Source: Dipylidium caninum (lineage: Eukaryota > Platyhelminthes > Cestoda > Cyclophyllidea > Dipylidiidae). Taken from it: DNA of 64,000 nucleotides. The stretch lies in the NCBI GenBank assembly GCA_017562135.1, contig QEYB01001046.1:3720001-3784000 (forward strand), given 5' to 3'. This document shows positions 13,512-26,788 of the stretch, piece by piece. The position numbers were made by a program, and so were the translations under genes. Below the pieces are notes generated by a model, which saw nothing but the letters and a program-made list of their open reading frames with translations, did not search any database and was not told where the DNA came from. How positions within the stretch are numbered: position 1 is the first letter of the stretch; the number at the start of each line of letters is the position of its first letter.

Positions 13512-14244
13512 ACTCGAAATTACACACCAAGCCAAAGACCAATGGGGAAATAGCATGATCAGATGTCTATATTACTTATAAATGTAACCATAAGAGGCAA
13601 TGAATTACAGCGAAATGCGTATAGCTTCATGGATTAATTAACAACACACTTTACAAACAATCCCCAAAGGGCGTCTAACTTCAAGCAAGTGGCAAGACGA
13701 ATAACCTTCAAAAATCCACGTGGTTAACAATTATTGGATTTTAATGGCTGATTGCTGGGTCTTACTTAATAACGACACAGTATACTTAAACACAGTTGCA
13801 GTTTCTTCGAGGTTTCGATATGGCCAAGATTTGTTTGTTTGTGTAACCATCTAAGTGTTTGTATGCCCAGATTAGAAGTTACAAAATAAAGTGAAAGAAC
13901 ATTCTAGTAACTATGGTTAAAATAAAACGTTGCTAATCCTTTTCTGCTAAGTCAGCACCTATGCCGACGACGTCAGCGCCGTGTAATACGTTGAATCGAG
14001 TCAGGAATTTTGCGCATGAGGAAACGTCGTCCTAATGGTCAACGGCACTCACGACTAGCCGCCAATGAATATACGCATGGCAAATCAAGGTATCGGTAAA
14101 AATCCGAGTGTTTCAGTTAGTATTAGACTATACTCTGTTCGCAAATTTCCCGTTGCGCCCGGCACACAGAGAAAAAACTATGATTGGATGATAGCTTTAG
14201 GCCCACTGGCTCATTCTCGCGTTTTGTTCTTCTTGATCGTAGCA
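13512..14244. promoter_or_regulatory. Shared upstream region of PPCDC and DCTN2
   Basis: About 730 bp separate the start codons of two head-to-head genes. Visible candidates are a GACGTCA half-CRE near 13978-13984 and a CCGCCAATGA CCAAT-type box near 14060-14069. These are motif matches only; no transcription start can be placed. Confidence 0.35.
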
Positions 14245-17060
14245 ATGTCCGTGGACCCAAAGTTCGCAAATTTGCCGTGGATAGTAAGCAAACGTTTGCA
14301 GTGTAGTATTAGGCGTATGACGAACCTGATGTGTACGAGACGGACGATCTTCCTGAGGCAGATCAACGGAAATCCGAGGTATATATCCCCTATAAGTGCG
14401 AATGCATATTTAGACGGATCAAGTGGAACAAGTTTTACCAAAGGAGATTGAGCGGGTCTCTATATCGGCTAGCAAAGCCCGCGAAAGGTTTGAGCACTGT
14501 AAAGTCGATGCTTCAAAAGTAGGTAAGTCTTAATCTGTTCTTTCCTCGGTCCATAATATTTCATATCGGTTTAAAACTTCGCGACTCTTATTGTACGTGT
14601 TTAAGCAACACATCTCATGTTTGAAACATTCTTCTGTAGACTTCTCTGATAAAATTTCCGGCGAGCCGAGCAGCGGATACGTTATTGAGAATTCTGAATA
14701 TGCGTCAGTAAGATAACATTTTTTCTAATCAAACCTTAAAGTATCTTTGTTTATTTCTTGTTGCTGATCTTCACTTTTTGTCTAGAAGGTGTGACAGTTG
14801 GTTTTTTTGTGGCCTTTGTCCCTATAGTAATTTTGCATTTTTCTTAGGGTTGGGACAGCGACCAGCAGTTAACTTTGGTCGCACGTTTCCAGCGCTTACA
14901 GGCAGAGGTGCGTCAACTCATTGATGATGCAGAAACGGTGAAGAAGGCGGCCGTAGCAAACGAGACCAAGAGTGACCTCACCATAGGACACATTTCAGCT
15001 CTTGCTTCTTCACTGACCAATCAGCTCAACCAAGTTCATTTGGAGGAAATTTTTGGCGCTGATCTCGATTTGTCGGATCTCTGTGCTCATGACGCTCTGC
15101 TACAAAAGTCTGATCGTTTTAATATCTCAACAACTTTTTTACCGCTATTCATGTTTCTGAGATAGACATGACTTAATGTTACCTTTTTACATTTATTAAA
15201 TTATACCATAGCCACAAATTTTCGTTTTTCGTGTCGGAGTATCTTTACAAGTCACTAAATGTACCCCTGTGCGTTATGTCAACTTGATCGGTTAATTTAG
15301 CCTAGTGATGATTATATACTTCAGCTAAGTTAGTAATTAATGCCTTTCTCTGCATTTTTTTAGTTGCTAATTATTACCGTGTTCTGTTTTCTTAAGGCGT
15401 TTATTTGATCAAATTGCGAACTTCAAACCTAAACGGGGGTCACAGAAAAGTGGAAAATCCTGTGGAAGCATAACGTTTGAGCTTTATTCTAAACCGTCTG
15501 AGAAAATTGATGCTGCTAATGAAAAGGTCAAGTTTTTATTAGTTTCAAACTGCGTGTTGTTTTTAAGCTATATGTCTTGGACAAGAAATTTTTAATTTCT
15601 TTCCGCTCCTTAAGATATAATCGATCTTTTTATTTGCGGCATTGAAATTATTTTAGCCTGCTTATTCTCAATATTGGTATATATATGGGATCTCTCCTTG
15701 TATGTGCCTAAACAGCTTACTCTTATTATGATGGACTTCGATCCATCCGAAATAAATTGCTCCTAATGAAACCAATGCTGAGCTCACTTTTAAACGGTTT
15801 TTTTTCGTTAGTGACTATATTAAGGATCAATAAATGTGTTTTAGATACTATTTTTTCTAAATGCTGTCATAAGTGCGGATCTGGGTCAGTTCTGACGCTT
15901 TCTCTTTGTTGGTTGTTAAACTTATTGCGTTGAAGTCAATGGTTCCTTGAAAATTACCATGTGACTTTGTTGTTTAAAACTGACTTTTGGCGCTTTTTGG
16001 ACAGACTTTGGAATTAGATCGCAGATTGCAACGTTTGGAAGCACTTATCGGTTCTCGTGATGTGACGGCAACGGGTCCTGGGGGACTAATGGATACCGCC
16101 ATCCGACTGTCTGAACGCATATCGTTGTTGCAACCCAACAAATTAGATCAGATCGAAACGCGACTCGACTCACTGCGGGAGAAACTTCCTAAAATAACTA
16201 ACAATCCTGAAAATTCCGCTGTTCCCGACGCCGATATTCAACGCAAGGTTAATTACTTCATTCCAATCACAATCGTTCTCATACACGCTAATCCTCGTGT
16301 AATCTATTTTTTTAGGTTATTTAAAACTTAGAAAATCGCTTTCTATGGCTATTAAATTTGGTTAAATGTCTCGATATCCAGACTGATTTTCATTGTTCCA
16401 GATAGCTCAACTGTTTGAGATTGTGAAGAAGTGGAGTTCTTTCTCCGCCGACATTCCGATTGTCATTGATCGTCTCAAAGATTTGCAAACTTTACACGAG
16501 CAAGGTACGCAATTTCACCTTTTATTTCTCTATGCTTAAACTCGAAATAAGATGAATTCAGAAGATTACGACGTTGATCTCTTTCTCATGTTTTATTTTA
16601 CGATGTGATAGTGTTTATATAGTAATGTACGAAGGCCAATACTCTGTAATTTTTTCCAAGCCTCAGAATTTAGCGCCTCACTAGTTGATGTTGAAGTAGC
16701 TCAAAGGAGAATTGAGGAAAGTCTTGCGACTTATGGCCTGCAACTTAAAAGCGTAAGTTACTACTATCATCTTCCCTCTCTTTATCCCATTTAATCAGCA
16801 CACGATTGAGATTACTAGTTGCAGCGACATTTATACTTATCATCTATTGTCATTTGCAAATTCTTACACAACCACTTTTCATGATCTTCCTTTTCAAAGA
16901 GATTATCTATTCCACAGATAGCATTCGTATAATAACAACTACTCAGGACACTGTTTTATCAATTTCCTTTTTATTTCAGCTTCAGGATTCTCTTTCAGAT
17001 GCTTTATCAACCTTCAAAGAAAACGCCTTGACCCTTGAAAAGTCTATAAAAGCGTCATGA
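14245..17060 (+). CDS. DCTN2: Dynactin subunit 2 (p50, dynamitin)
   Basis: Coiled-coil subunit of dynactin, the cofactor that links cytoplasmic dynein to cargo; p50 joins the shoulder to the Arp1 filament. Ten phase-consistent exons: 14245-14283, 14313-14378, 14414-14522, 14640-14707, 14848-15107, 15397-15526, 16005-16247, 16402-16504, 16667-16752, 16980-17060 (TGA). About 394 residues, close to the vertebrate length. The N-terminus MSVDPKFANLPWIAYDEPD followed by VYETDDLPEADQ is the diagnostic p50 start; later stretches VDFSDKISGEP, ELDRRLQRLEALIG and IAQLFEIVKKWSSF match the heptad-rich body. The first two introns are 29 and 35 nt. A polyadenylation signal AATAAA lies at 17197-17202. Convergent with CFAP184. 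Confidence 0.95.
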
Positions 17061-17196
17061 CTTCTTAACACTAGTATTCCGTAGTGCATGGAATTTTTAC
17101 CTCATTCTCTCTGTTGACATAGTATTTGCACCTGCTTGTCCCTTGTTCAACGAGAGGGTTGTGCTCTCTGAGCAACTTTTAACTACACATTAAACC

Positions 17197-17202
17197 AATA
17201 AA
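17197..17202 (+). terminator. DCTN2 polyadenylation signal
   Basis: AATAAA 137 nt after the DCTN2 stop, in an AT-rich 3' flank, before the convergent CFAP184 stop. Confidence 0.6.
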
Positions 17203-17277
17203 ATTCAATCTGCGTATTTACTACCGTGTATCATTTTGTTTCATATTGAAAGTGTGCTTTGGCTGCTATTATTCTTC

Positions 17278-18552
17278 TTAGTGCGTAAAATTCCCTCTTA
17301 TGTAGGAAATTTTGTCTTTGAGCCCTCGCGTTTTAGTGTAAAACCTTTGTGTTTGTTGCCTCAAGTTCAAAATATCTTGTCTCTTAGATTCTACTTCATC
17401 AACTGAATCCTCGTAACCGCGAAGCATCTCTGGCTGCCCTAAGAGTCCACACGCTCGCATTATTGCTGCATGGGTGTTTCTTAGAGTTTCTCGGCTCTGC
17501 TTTAGTTTACTAAGTGTGTCACGACCATTGGTTAATTTTTCTATCCATAAATTTAGTTGCTCTCTCAGTTGAGAGTTTTCTGCATTGCAAGATTGTAGTT
17601 TCTCATTTGCGTGTGTAATCATTTGCACTGTGTTAGTTATTTTGCGGCGCAATTTATTAGTTTCTTCGTTCCTTTCTTCTATCTTCTCATTATACGTCTG
17701 GTTTTCAATCTTCATTTGTTCAAAATCAATCAAATGAAGACTTTCTGAAAGGTCGTATGACTTAAATGCTGCATTAATTTTCTCCATTTGTCGCTGCAGT
17801 TTCAGGTTTTCTAGTCTCTCTGCAACCACAGCAGCTGTTTTCTTGTGCCATGTTTCGATCACGTTTTTATAATGCTCTGGTGGTAAGGGACGTCCAGTTC
17901 TTGCGCTTACGGTTTTCCTCGCTTGAGATAATATGAATTCGGTTATTTCTTCTTGTTTTTTTAAAACTTCACTATACTTGTAGTCGGAGAGTTCTTTCAA
18001 TGAGTTTATTTCTACTTCCAACCGTTCTTTTTGGTCCATAAAACGGTCACGTACCTCCGCAAGCGTTTCCATGTGCTTAGCGTATCTTGCGGTGTAGTCG
18101 ATGCCGGTGTCGATTATGCTGCTGGCCATACTATCAACATTTGAGTGTGTACCATCACCAACATCAACTCGCTTTCTACGAAAATGTTCCGATAAAGTGG
18201 TCTGTAGTTGAATGTTCAAGTGTCCTGCTTTGTGACGACGTTCCAGCAATGCCTTGTGCTTTTCTACTAGCTCCTGCCTACGAACCTCACTTGCACTATC
18301 CGAAATGGAGACAGTTTTAACTGAATTAGGATCATTTTCACCATTCATGGACAACTCGTCTTCTAGTTTCTCCAGCATTTCGATTCCATACCTGTCACTT
18401 TGGGGAGTACTTAAATCAGGCGACTTCCTATTCTGAGAACCTTGCCCGGATGTGAGTGCTGAGTTCCCCACTGCATCCTTTATGCTATGAACAATGTTGG
18501 GATTTTCACTTGAAATTGATTCTTCTTCAATCAGAGGTTCATTCTCTTGCAT
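17278..18552 (-). CDS. CFAP184: Cilia- and flagella-associated protein 184 (CCDC96-like coiled coil)
   Basis: CCDC96/CFAP184 works with CCDC113 in motile cilia near the radial spoke and tether complexes. One 424-residue open frame from the ATG at 18552. The N-terminal third is acidic and polar; the rest is coiled coil. Diagnostic block near residues 270-310: LIDFEQMKIENQTYNEKIEE then RNEETNKLRRKITNTVQMIT, followed by CGLLGQPEMLRGYEDSVDEV near the C-terminus. The frame stays open upstream to about 18620 (LPSASEVEHEKKEKPKGV) behind an acceptor-like ccttcag, so an extra 5' exon is possible. One candidate is the minus-strand frame 18626-18886, which could not be joined in phase. CCDC113 shares the FEQ..IEN motif but not the C-terminal block. 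Head-to-head with IFT27. Confidence 0.88.
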   Translation of the reverse strand: MQENEPLIEEESISSENPNIVHSIKDAVGNSALTSGQGSQNRKSPDLSTPQSDRYGIEMLEKLEDELSMNGENDPNSVKTVSISDSASEVRRQELVEKHKALLERRHKAGHLNIQLQTTLSEHFRRKRVDVGDGTHSNVDSMASSIIDTGIDYTARYAKHMETLAEVRDRFMDQKERLEVEINSLKELSDYKYSEVLKKQEEITEFILSQARKTVSARTGRPLPPEHYKNVIETWHKKTAAVVAERLENLKLQRQMEKINAAFKSYDLSESLHLIDFEQMKIENQTYNEKIEERNEETNKLRRKITNTVQMITHANEKLQSCNAENSQLREQLNLWIEKLTNGRDTLSKLKQSRETLRNTHAAIMRACGLLGQPEMLRGYEDSVDEVESKRQDILNLRQQTQRFYTKTRGLKDKISYIRGNFTH

Positions 18553-19564
18553 CACACCCTTGGGTTTTTCTTTTTTTTCATGTTCAACTTCACTAGCTGA
18601 AGGCAGAACATTCGACAGAAACTACTCATTCTGGGGGTTTATCGTCTATGTTGGATGGTATAATGGTACATGTAGGAGTTGGCGTGCTTATAGGTATGTT
18701 AAACTTATTACGACCAAACATTACGGGTGGGTGACTTGAGTACTCGTGGCACGGAGAAATAATTAAGTGACATTCGGGGTATTCAGAAGTGCAACCATTT
18801 ATTTCTGTGCTAAAACTTATCAGGACACCAGGATCTGGTTTAAAGTGGGTTGATGAACTTGGTGCCTGGCTGCCCCAGTTAAGCATAAATAAATAAATAA
18901 ACTAGTAAAAAGGTTATTTACCACTTTGCTCTGCCTCCATGGGCTTTCGACGAGGGCAATCGGCTCTCTGATTGGTCTTGTGTCAGTGTTTCTGTTGTAT
19001 GAATTTGAGGTTAAGGAGACCTATTCACTACGTAATGGTCGAGAGTGCCTTGTTTACAGTTCTAGACAAGGTAAAGTGTGATTCTAACAAGTGGGTGGCG
19101 GCCATTTAAAAGTAATACCAAATCCCTGTAGGCAAAGCCACTTCTGCGGTTGATTCTGGCAATCATGCTACTATGAATAGAAAGTTTTAATATTTAGATT
19201 TTCGATCACCGATCGTGTACCAATTTTACCTAGCGAATCGCAATTATATTATGGTGGGCAATTTTTTTCTGTGATTTTGTGACCAACGACTACAGCGTAG
19301 AATGATTTTGCCACATTTGGAGGATATTGCTGGATAGGTTTATCAATACAACTCCTCATGCCAAACCTTCCTTTTGAACACACGTGTTAGACTAATAAAT
19401 AATAAAAATATTATTAGTACCATGCAAATAAAAAAACTGCAGGAATTATAGTACTAACGAATAGAGTTAAATTTTTTTATGACAACCGCTTGATTATATT
19501 GAAATGCTTACTTAATTGTTTTAATTGGCCAGCCGTGCGTTGCTCCGATACAGTCTCGGCGCTA
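18553..19564. promoter_or_regulatory. Shared upstream region of CFAP184 and IFT27
   Basis: About 1 kb between two divergently transcribed ciliary genes. It holds an inverted CCAAT box (CTGATTGGTC near 18970-18979). I looked by eye for an RFX X-box and saw no convincing match, so ciliary co-regulation is not shown by sequence. Confidence 0.3.
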
Positions 19565-20352
19565 ATGCGTTACCTTCACGCGAAGTGTGCAGTCTTAGGT
19601 TCGCCACTCATCGGTTTACCTTTTCAGGTCACCAAGCGGTCGGCAAAAGCTCCCTTATTAATGCACTGGTGGAGTCGCGCAAGGAGTTTTTGCCCATATA
19701 CAGAATGGTACGAGAATTCACACATGCGAGCTCTAGGACGTTATTCCTAAACTTAGTGCACGAAGCATAGTCCTCCAAGATGTTAGCACCACCGTGGTAA
19801 TTTAGAACACCAATCATCACTAACTTAAGGAATTTATAATTTACGACTATCCGGGAAACCCCATATATCACGATCGCTTCGACATGTTTGTACTACCCGG
19901 CAAAATAATCTAGGTTTAGGTTGGCATTCCCAATGTATTTTTACTGGTTTTCGATATCTCAAATCGAGCTAGCTTCGAAGCATGTCCCTTTTGGATCCAA
20001 AAGTTAAAGAAACTTGCAAAAGATACGAATACCCCAGGTACAGATATTGGACATTTTCTCAATTCGTAGGCATTCTGATCGGTAATAAAATCGACTTGTT
20101 TACTCGCCGTGAAGTCACCGAAAGGGAAGCTACACAGCTTGCAACAGAAGCCGGAATCATATATCAAGAAGTGTCTGTTGTGAGTTCATATAAATCTTGA
20201 TACACGTCAAGATCTCTGGCTAGACACGCACAGCACGTATTTTTCTTTTCCAGAAAGAAGCTAAAAGCGTCTTGGAGCCGTTCACTATCCTAGCTCGTGA
20301 ATTTTATCAGCTTTACAAAATTGCGGCTGATAAGTTTAAAGAAATACTTTAG
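19565..20352 (+). CDS. IFT27: Intraflagellar transport protein 27 (Rab-like GTPase)
   Basis: IFT27 is a Rab-like small GTPase that pairs with IFT25 on the IFT-B train and supports export of cargo and BBSome from cilia. Seven phase-consistent exons: 19565-19598, 19628-19707, 19737-19796, 19830-19889, 19920-20037, 20070-20179, 20254-20352 (TAG). They give 186 residues, the usual IFT27 length. Five of six introns are 29-33 nt. Motifs: MRYLHAKCAVLG then GHQAVGKS (P loop), EFIIYDYPGNP (G3, DxxG kept), PNVFLLVFDIS, GILIGNKIDL (G4) and EFYQLYKIAADKFKEIL at the C-terminus. No C-terminal prenylation cysteines are present, as expected for IFT27. Switch I is abnormal: the TTG-type threonine motif is missing between YRM and DVIP. 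Confidence 0.94.
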
Positions 20353-21120
20353 CTCCCTATTCGTGCTAGCATTGATGTCCATTTAATGAAAGGCTTTTTG
20401 AAAAATGATACCATTTGTATTGTTATTAGTAATACTCTGACTGAAAAAGCCTCTTCAGAAGACTAACGTTTAAAAATATGTAAAATTCCTTAGCGAATTT
20501 TTTAGATCAGATTTTAATTGGTTCTAATTATCTATTTGCTCTCACAGTGGTAATGAGTCGACGATAAAACTTCAAAATGTCAGTGTACGTAGGCCTCGTT
20601 TTCAAAAGTCAGTTCTTATTAAAACGTACATTTTAAATTGTTACGAAATATTTCCTTTTATAAAATCTAAGGAATTTTTACCTTTAGATTTAACAGAGAT
20701 ACATCTGATTGTAAGGAATTGGGGGAGATTAAACAAAGAAAATAATTCAGTGTTGTTGCTGTGTAGGAAAGACCGATTTGTAGGCATCGTAGTTTTTTTT
20801 AAGACACTACAATGGAAGAAGGCCAATTAAATGATTTCGTGTAAGTTTTTACACTGTTGTATTTTATAAGGGGTTGTTACCTAGCGGCGAACACGTTTTC
20901 CTGATTCAGAATCGTACAAGAAATCGTTGCACCCAGAGGTAAGCCGCTTTCTTGAACAATTTGCCTGTGAAAGCCCTGATCTAATACGAAGATGATGCAT
21001 AAAATTAGCGAGTTTCTCGATGTAATAACATGTTTCCAGATGTAATACGTGGTTTTAAATCGTCTAAAAGTTGTGGTTCTGATGTAATTACCATCTCTCG
21101 GGAGAGTTTAAAAGCCTACA
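20353..21120. other. Intergenic region between convergent IFT27 and PCYT1
   Basis: AT-rich 3' flanks of two convergent genes. Open frames are short and without homology; I see no gene here. Confidence 0.5.
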
Positions 21121-24245
<3,125 letters not shown>

Positions 24246-24367
24246 TTTGCCTAATGGATATTTTTGAAGTGCGGATTCTGTGTCTAGAGAATATGTCAAA
24301 GATACACAGCAAGTATGACACGAGTGAAGTCTGCACATAATGTATGAAATAACCTCAAGGTGGCATC

Positions 24368-24781
24368 GTAAATTCATTTGTCGGGTTGATTCTAATATCA
24401 GGCCTGAATGTTTTCCAAATGTAGCAGTTAAAATGTCTTCTGTCAGTTAGAATCACATGGCAAATGTTAAAAAAAATCAGGAGAGTATTTACGAAAAAAG
24501 CCTATCGGTTCAAAATCTAATTTTCACTGCGTGTAATGTGCGGAGAATAAATGATTAAGAATAAAAAATATGCTTTTTCGTCGGTTAAACCCTTGTTTTT
24601 AATTTTTAACCGTTTTTTATGATTCATACAGTTTTCAGAAAAAAGAAGTACATGCGAGAAGGGTGCTGGAAATCGAATTGCATGCACCTTCGGTTCTTCA
24701 AAAGAACCATTTTGCTGAGCATTGACCGTCGTTATCTCTCTATTGCTAGTCATTTCGCCTAATTGATATTTTTTGAAGTGT
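24368..24781. repeat. Chimeric duplication: PCYT1 intron-5 copy fused to exon-1 copy
   Basis: Two segments from different parts of PCYT1 lie together here in the gene's own orientation. 24368-24654 copies intron 5 (21566-21850); 24652-24781 copies exon 1 and its 5' flank (24143-24272). The junction shares the bases CAT between both sources. The exon copy keeps an open frame of 34 codons from MTSNREITTVNAQQNGSFEE to FPAPFSH with about five substitutions, then runs straight into the intron copy. There the sequence CAT|GTACTT could act as a 5' splice site. The second half of exon 1 (EPAALRALEECDYS onward) is absent. Confidence 0.85.
24652..24753 (-). pseudogene. Partial copy of PCYT1 exon 1
   Basis: On the minus strand ATG at 24753 opens 34 codons that match the PCYT1 N-terminus with about five changes, ending at FPAPFSH where the source exon continues EPAALRALEE. 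It lies about 400 bp 5' of the true exon 1. It could be a dead fragment or an alternative first exon with a donor at CAT|GTACTT; no downstream acceptor in matching phase was tested. Confidence 0.7.
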
Positions 24782-25029
24782 GCTTTGAATTAGAAGATAT
24801 ACACTTCAATAGCTGATTAGACAAAAACTTTCACGGTGAGTGGAAACCAAATCAATATGTCGCTTTCAAAAAATTACGCGGAACAAACGTCAACATTCAC
24901 AGAAAATTTAATTGGCTTTAACAGATAAAAAATGAGAGGAAACGCGTCAGAATGAGATTGAAATAATCAAACAAACCAGGAAAAAATTGCAAGGGAGTAA
25001 TGCTACAAATTTATTAGATTGAAATAAAT

Positions 25030-25035
25030 TTTATT
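25030..25035 (-). terminator. LAMTOR2 polyadenylation signal
   Basis: AATAAA on the minus strand, 30 nt after the LAMTOR2 stop. Confidence 0.6.
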
Positions 25036-25064
25036 GTAAGCATTCATCAAGTACAAAGCGCCGA

Positions 25065-25854
25065 TTAATTAGAAGAGGTAAGCAAGGAAAGAGGCTCCTG
25101 TAGATTCTCCGCAAGTAAGTTCACCTTGGCACGTATCAAACCTAGAGTGATTTCTTTAGAACCATATATGCATATAATGATAGAGGCGACTTTAGTGAAA
25201 ACCAGCCTCCCGTTGGTTAATTCAACTAGTATTTCCTGCATTGATTCCTAAAATCAATTGCAAAATAGGAGTCATTTAATGATTTACAAATTCGTAGCGA
25301 AAAGATGTGTTTGGGTGTGAATACGACAATCTCGAATGCATTATTTGAAAACCACCATTATTCTATGGACAATAGTTGAATACGTGGATTGCGTAAGTAT
25401 ACTGTTCGATAACATAAGAATAAAGCGTCAGCTAATGATAAGGTCGACCTATGGGGAACCGTAGCGCGAGGGCAGAACTACAGGAGATTCAGGGAAAACG
25501 TAACATTGAGGAATGGAGAGTTGAAAACGATGGGCATGAACACAAACGTTTGAAAACCTCAAAAAACCGTCCAACCGCACCTTATATCGCCAATTGGATT
25601 AAAAGCCATTTTGAGCCAGCATAATCAAATTGTCCCAGGTTGCGAAATTAGTAACCTACTTGCTCATTTAATTGGAGTTGCTTCTGATATAAGTTCCAGA
25701 TGTTCGCAATAATTGCTGCAGTAGTCTTTACAACACCTGGGTCAGCGCCAGAGTGCGTGAGAAGAGCGCCTTCAGTGCTGAAGAGCATTATAGACTTCGT
25801 GCCCCCAGTTCTAACGCGGTCAAGAAAGCGCGACAATGGCCGTAGCCTCAACAT
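25065..25854 (-). CDS. LAMTOR2: Ragulator subunit LAMTOR2 (p14, roadblock fold)
   Basis: LAMTOR2 pairs with LAMTOR3 in Ragulator, the lysosomal scaffold that anchors Rag GTPases for mTORC1 activation by amino acids. Two exons, 25660-25854 and 25065-25247 (TAA), give 125 residues, the length of the human protein. Exon 1 starts MLRLRPLSRFLDRVRTGGTK and contains STEGALLTHSG and TTAAIIANIWNLY; exon 2 contains ILVELTNGRLVFTKVASIII and LGLIRAKVNLLAENLQEPLS, the second half of the roadblock/LC7 fold. The intron is 412 nt. AATAAA on the minus strand at 25030-25035 follows the stop. It is head-to-head with ITFG2, whose product acts on the same lysosomal pathway. Confidence 0.95.
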
Positions 25855-26788
25855 CGCTCGTGATCAGATATATACTTAAAAGACAAAAAAGCATCGAGTT
25901 CTAAAACAAATCCAAAAGCGTTGTTTGCAACTGTCTTGTGATACCCAATAAAAGTGCAAGTAGGAAAATGTTTCGGTCTCTCTCCCTAAGAATAAAGAAA
26001 GAAAGCTAGCGAATAGCAAGGCCATGTAAGGCGCACGAAGGTTCATGCCAATAAATAAAAATGTGGATATAAAGGTAAAAAACAAAATCATGAGAGTTCA
26101 GTCGGGAAAGACGAAAATATTAGCACACGCAGCAGGGCAAGCATAAACACCGCAACGGCGATTTAAGACTTCCTGGTGGTGTGATGTGCATTAAAATCTT
26201 AAGGTCTAGTGTTTAAGCTGAGAACGAACAATAAATTGCTTATTGCTAAAAAATTACCGAGATAATAGTGTTGGATAATATTTTGGATGTTAAAATTGCG
26301 CAGCATTCGGGCGTTACGAAGGTATTAATGACAACAATTCCATTTTCGCAGAGGCATTCACAATGTAACATATTTCGTAGTGTAGATAAAAACCCTTAGA
26401 TAAGATTCGTCCCGATTTTTGATTCTCGTGTAAATAGCTTTCAAAACTACACATGCCAAACTGCGATCCCGCATACTCTCTCAATGGCAAAGGGAAGTTC
26501 TCATCAAAAATTTGCCGGTTTTATATTAATGCCATAGACGCACTACTGTGAGTTTGGCACATGGACTGATTATTATCAATCTCCACATTTCAGGCGGCCC
26601 CCTTTAAAATGATCGGCAATTGTGGTGGCCTTGCTACAACTTTTCGCTCATTGGCGGTGTGTATCCTCACCTGCATCTTCCCGTGGTTTTTAGTTCAAAG
26701 TGCTTTTTCTCAGGTCCTCTATTCAAATGACTATACAAGTATTTACTCTTTAAGCCAATTAACATTTACCTCTGATGTAACCTCTTAG
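25855..26788. promoter_or_regulatory. Divergent intergenic region LAMTOR2-ITFG2
   Basis: 934 bp between two start codons pointing away from each other; presumed to carry both promoters. The ITFG2 ATG directly follows an acceptor-like CTCTTAG, so a 5' untranslated exon may lie within this interval. No clear core element could be picked by eye. Confidence 0.4.

Noticed and set aside
12993..13581. Plus-strand frames across PPCDC
   Set aside because: Shadows of the minus-strand decarboxylase exons; no independent homology.
19599..20069. Multiple apparent frameshifts in the small GTPase
   Set aside because: Each is explained by a 29-33 nt intron with GT-AG ends and consistent phase, giving an IFT27 of normal length.
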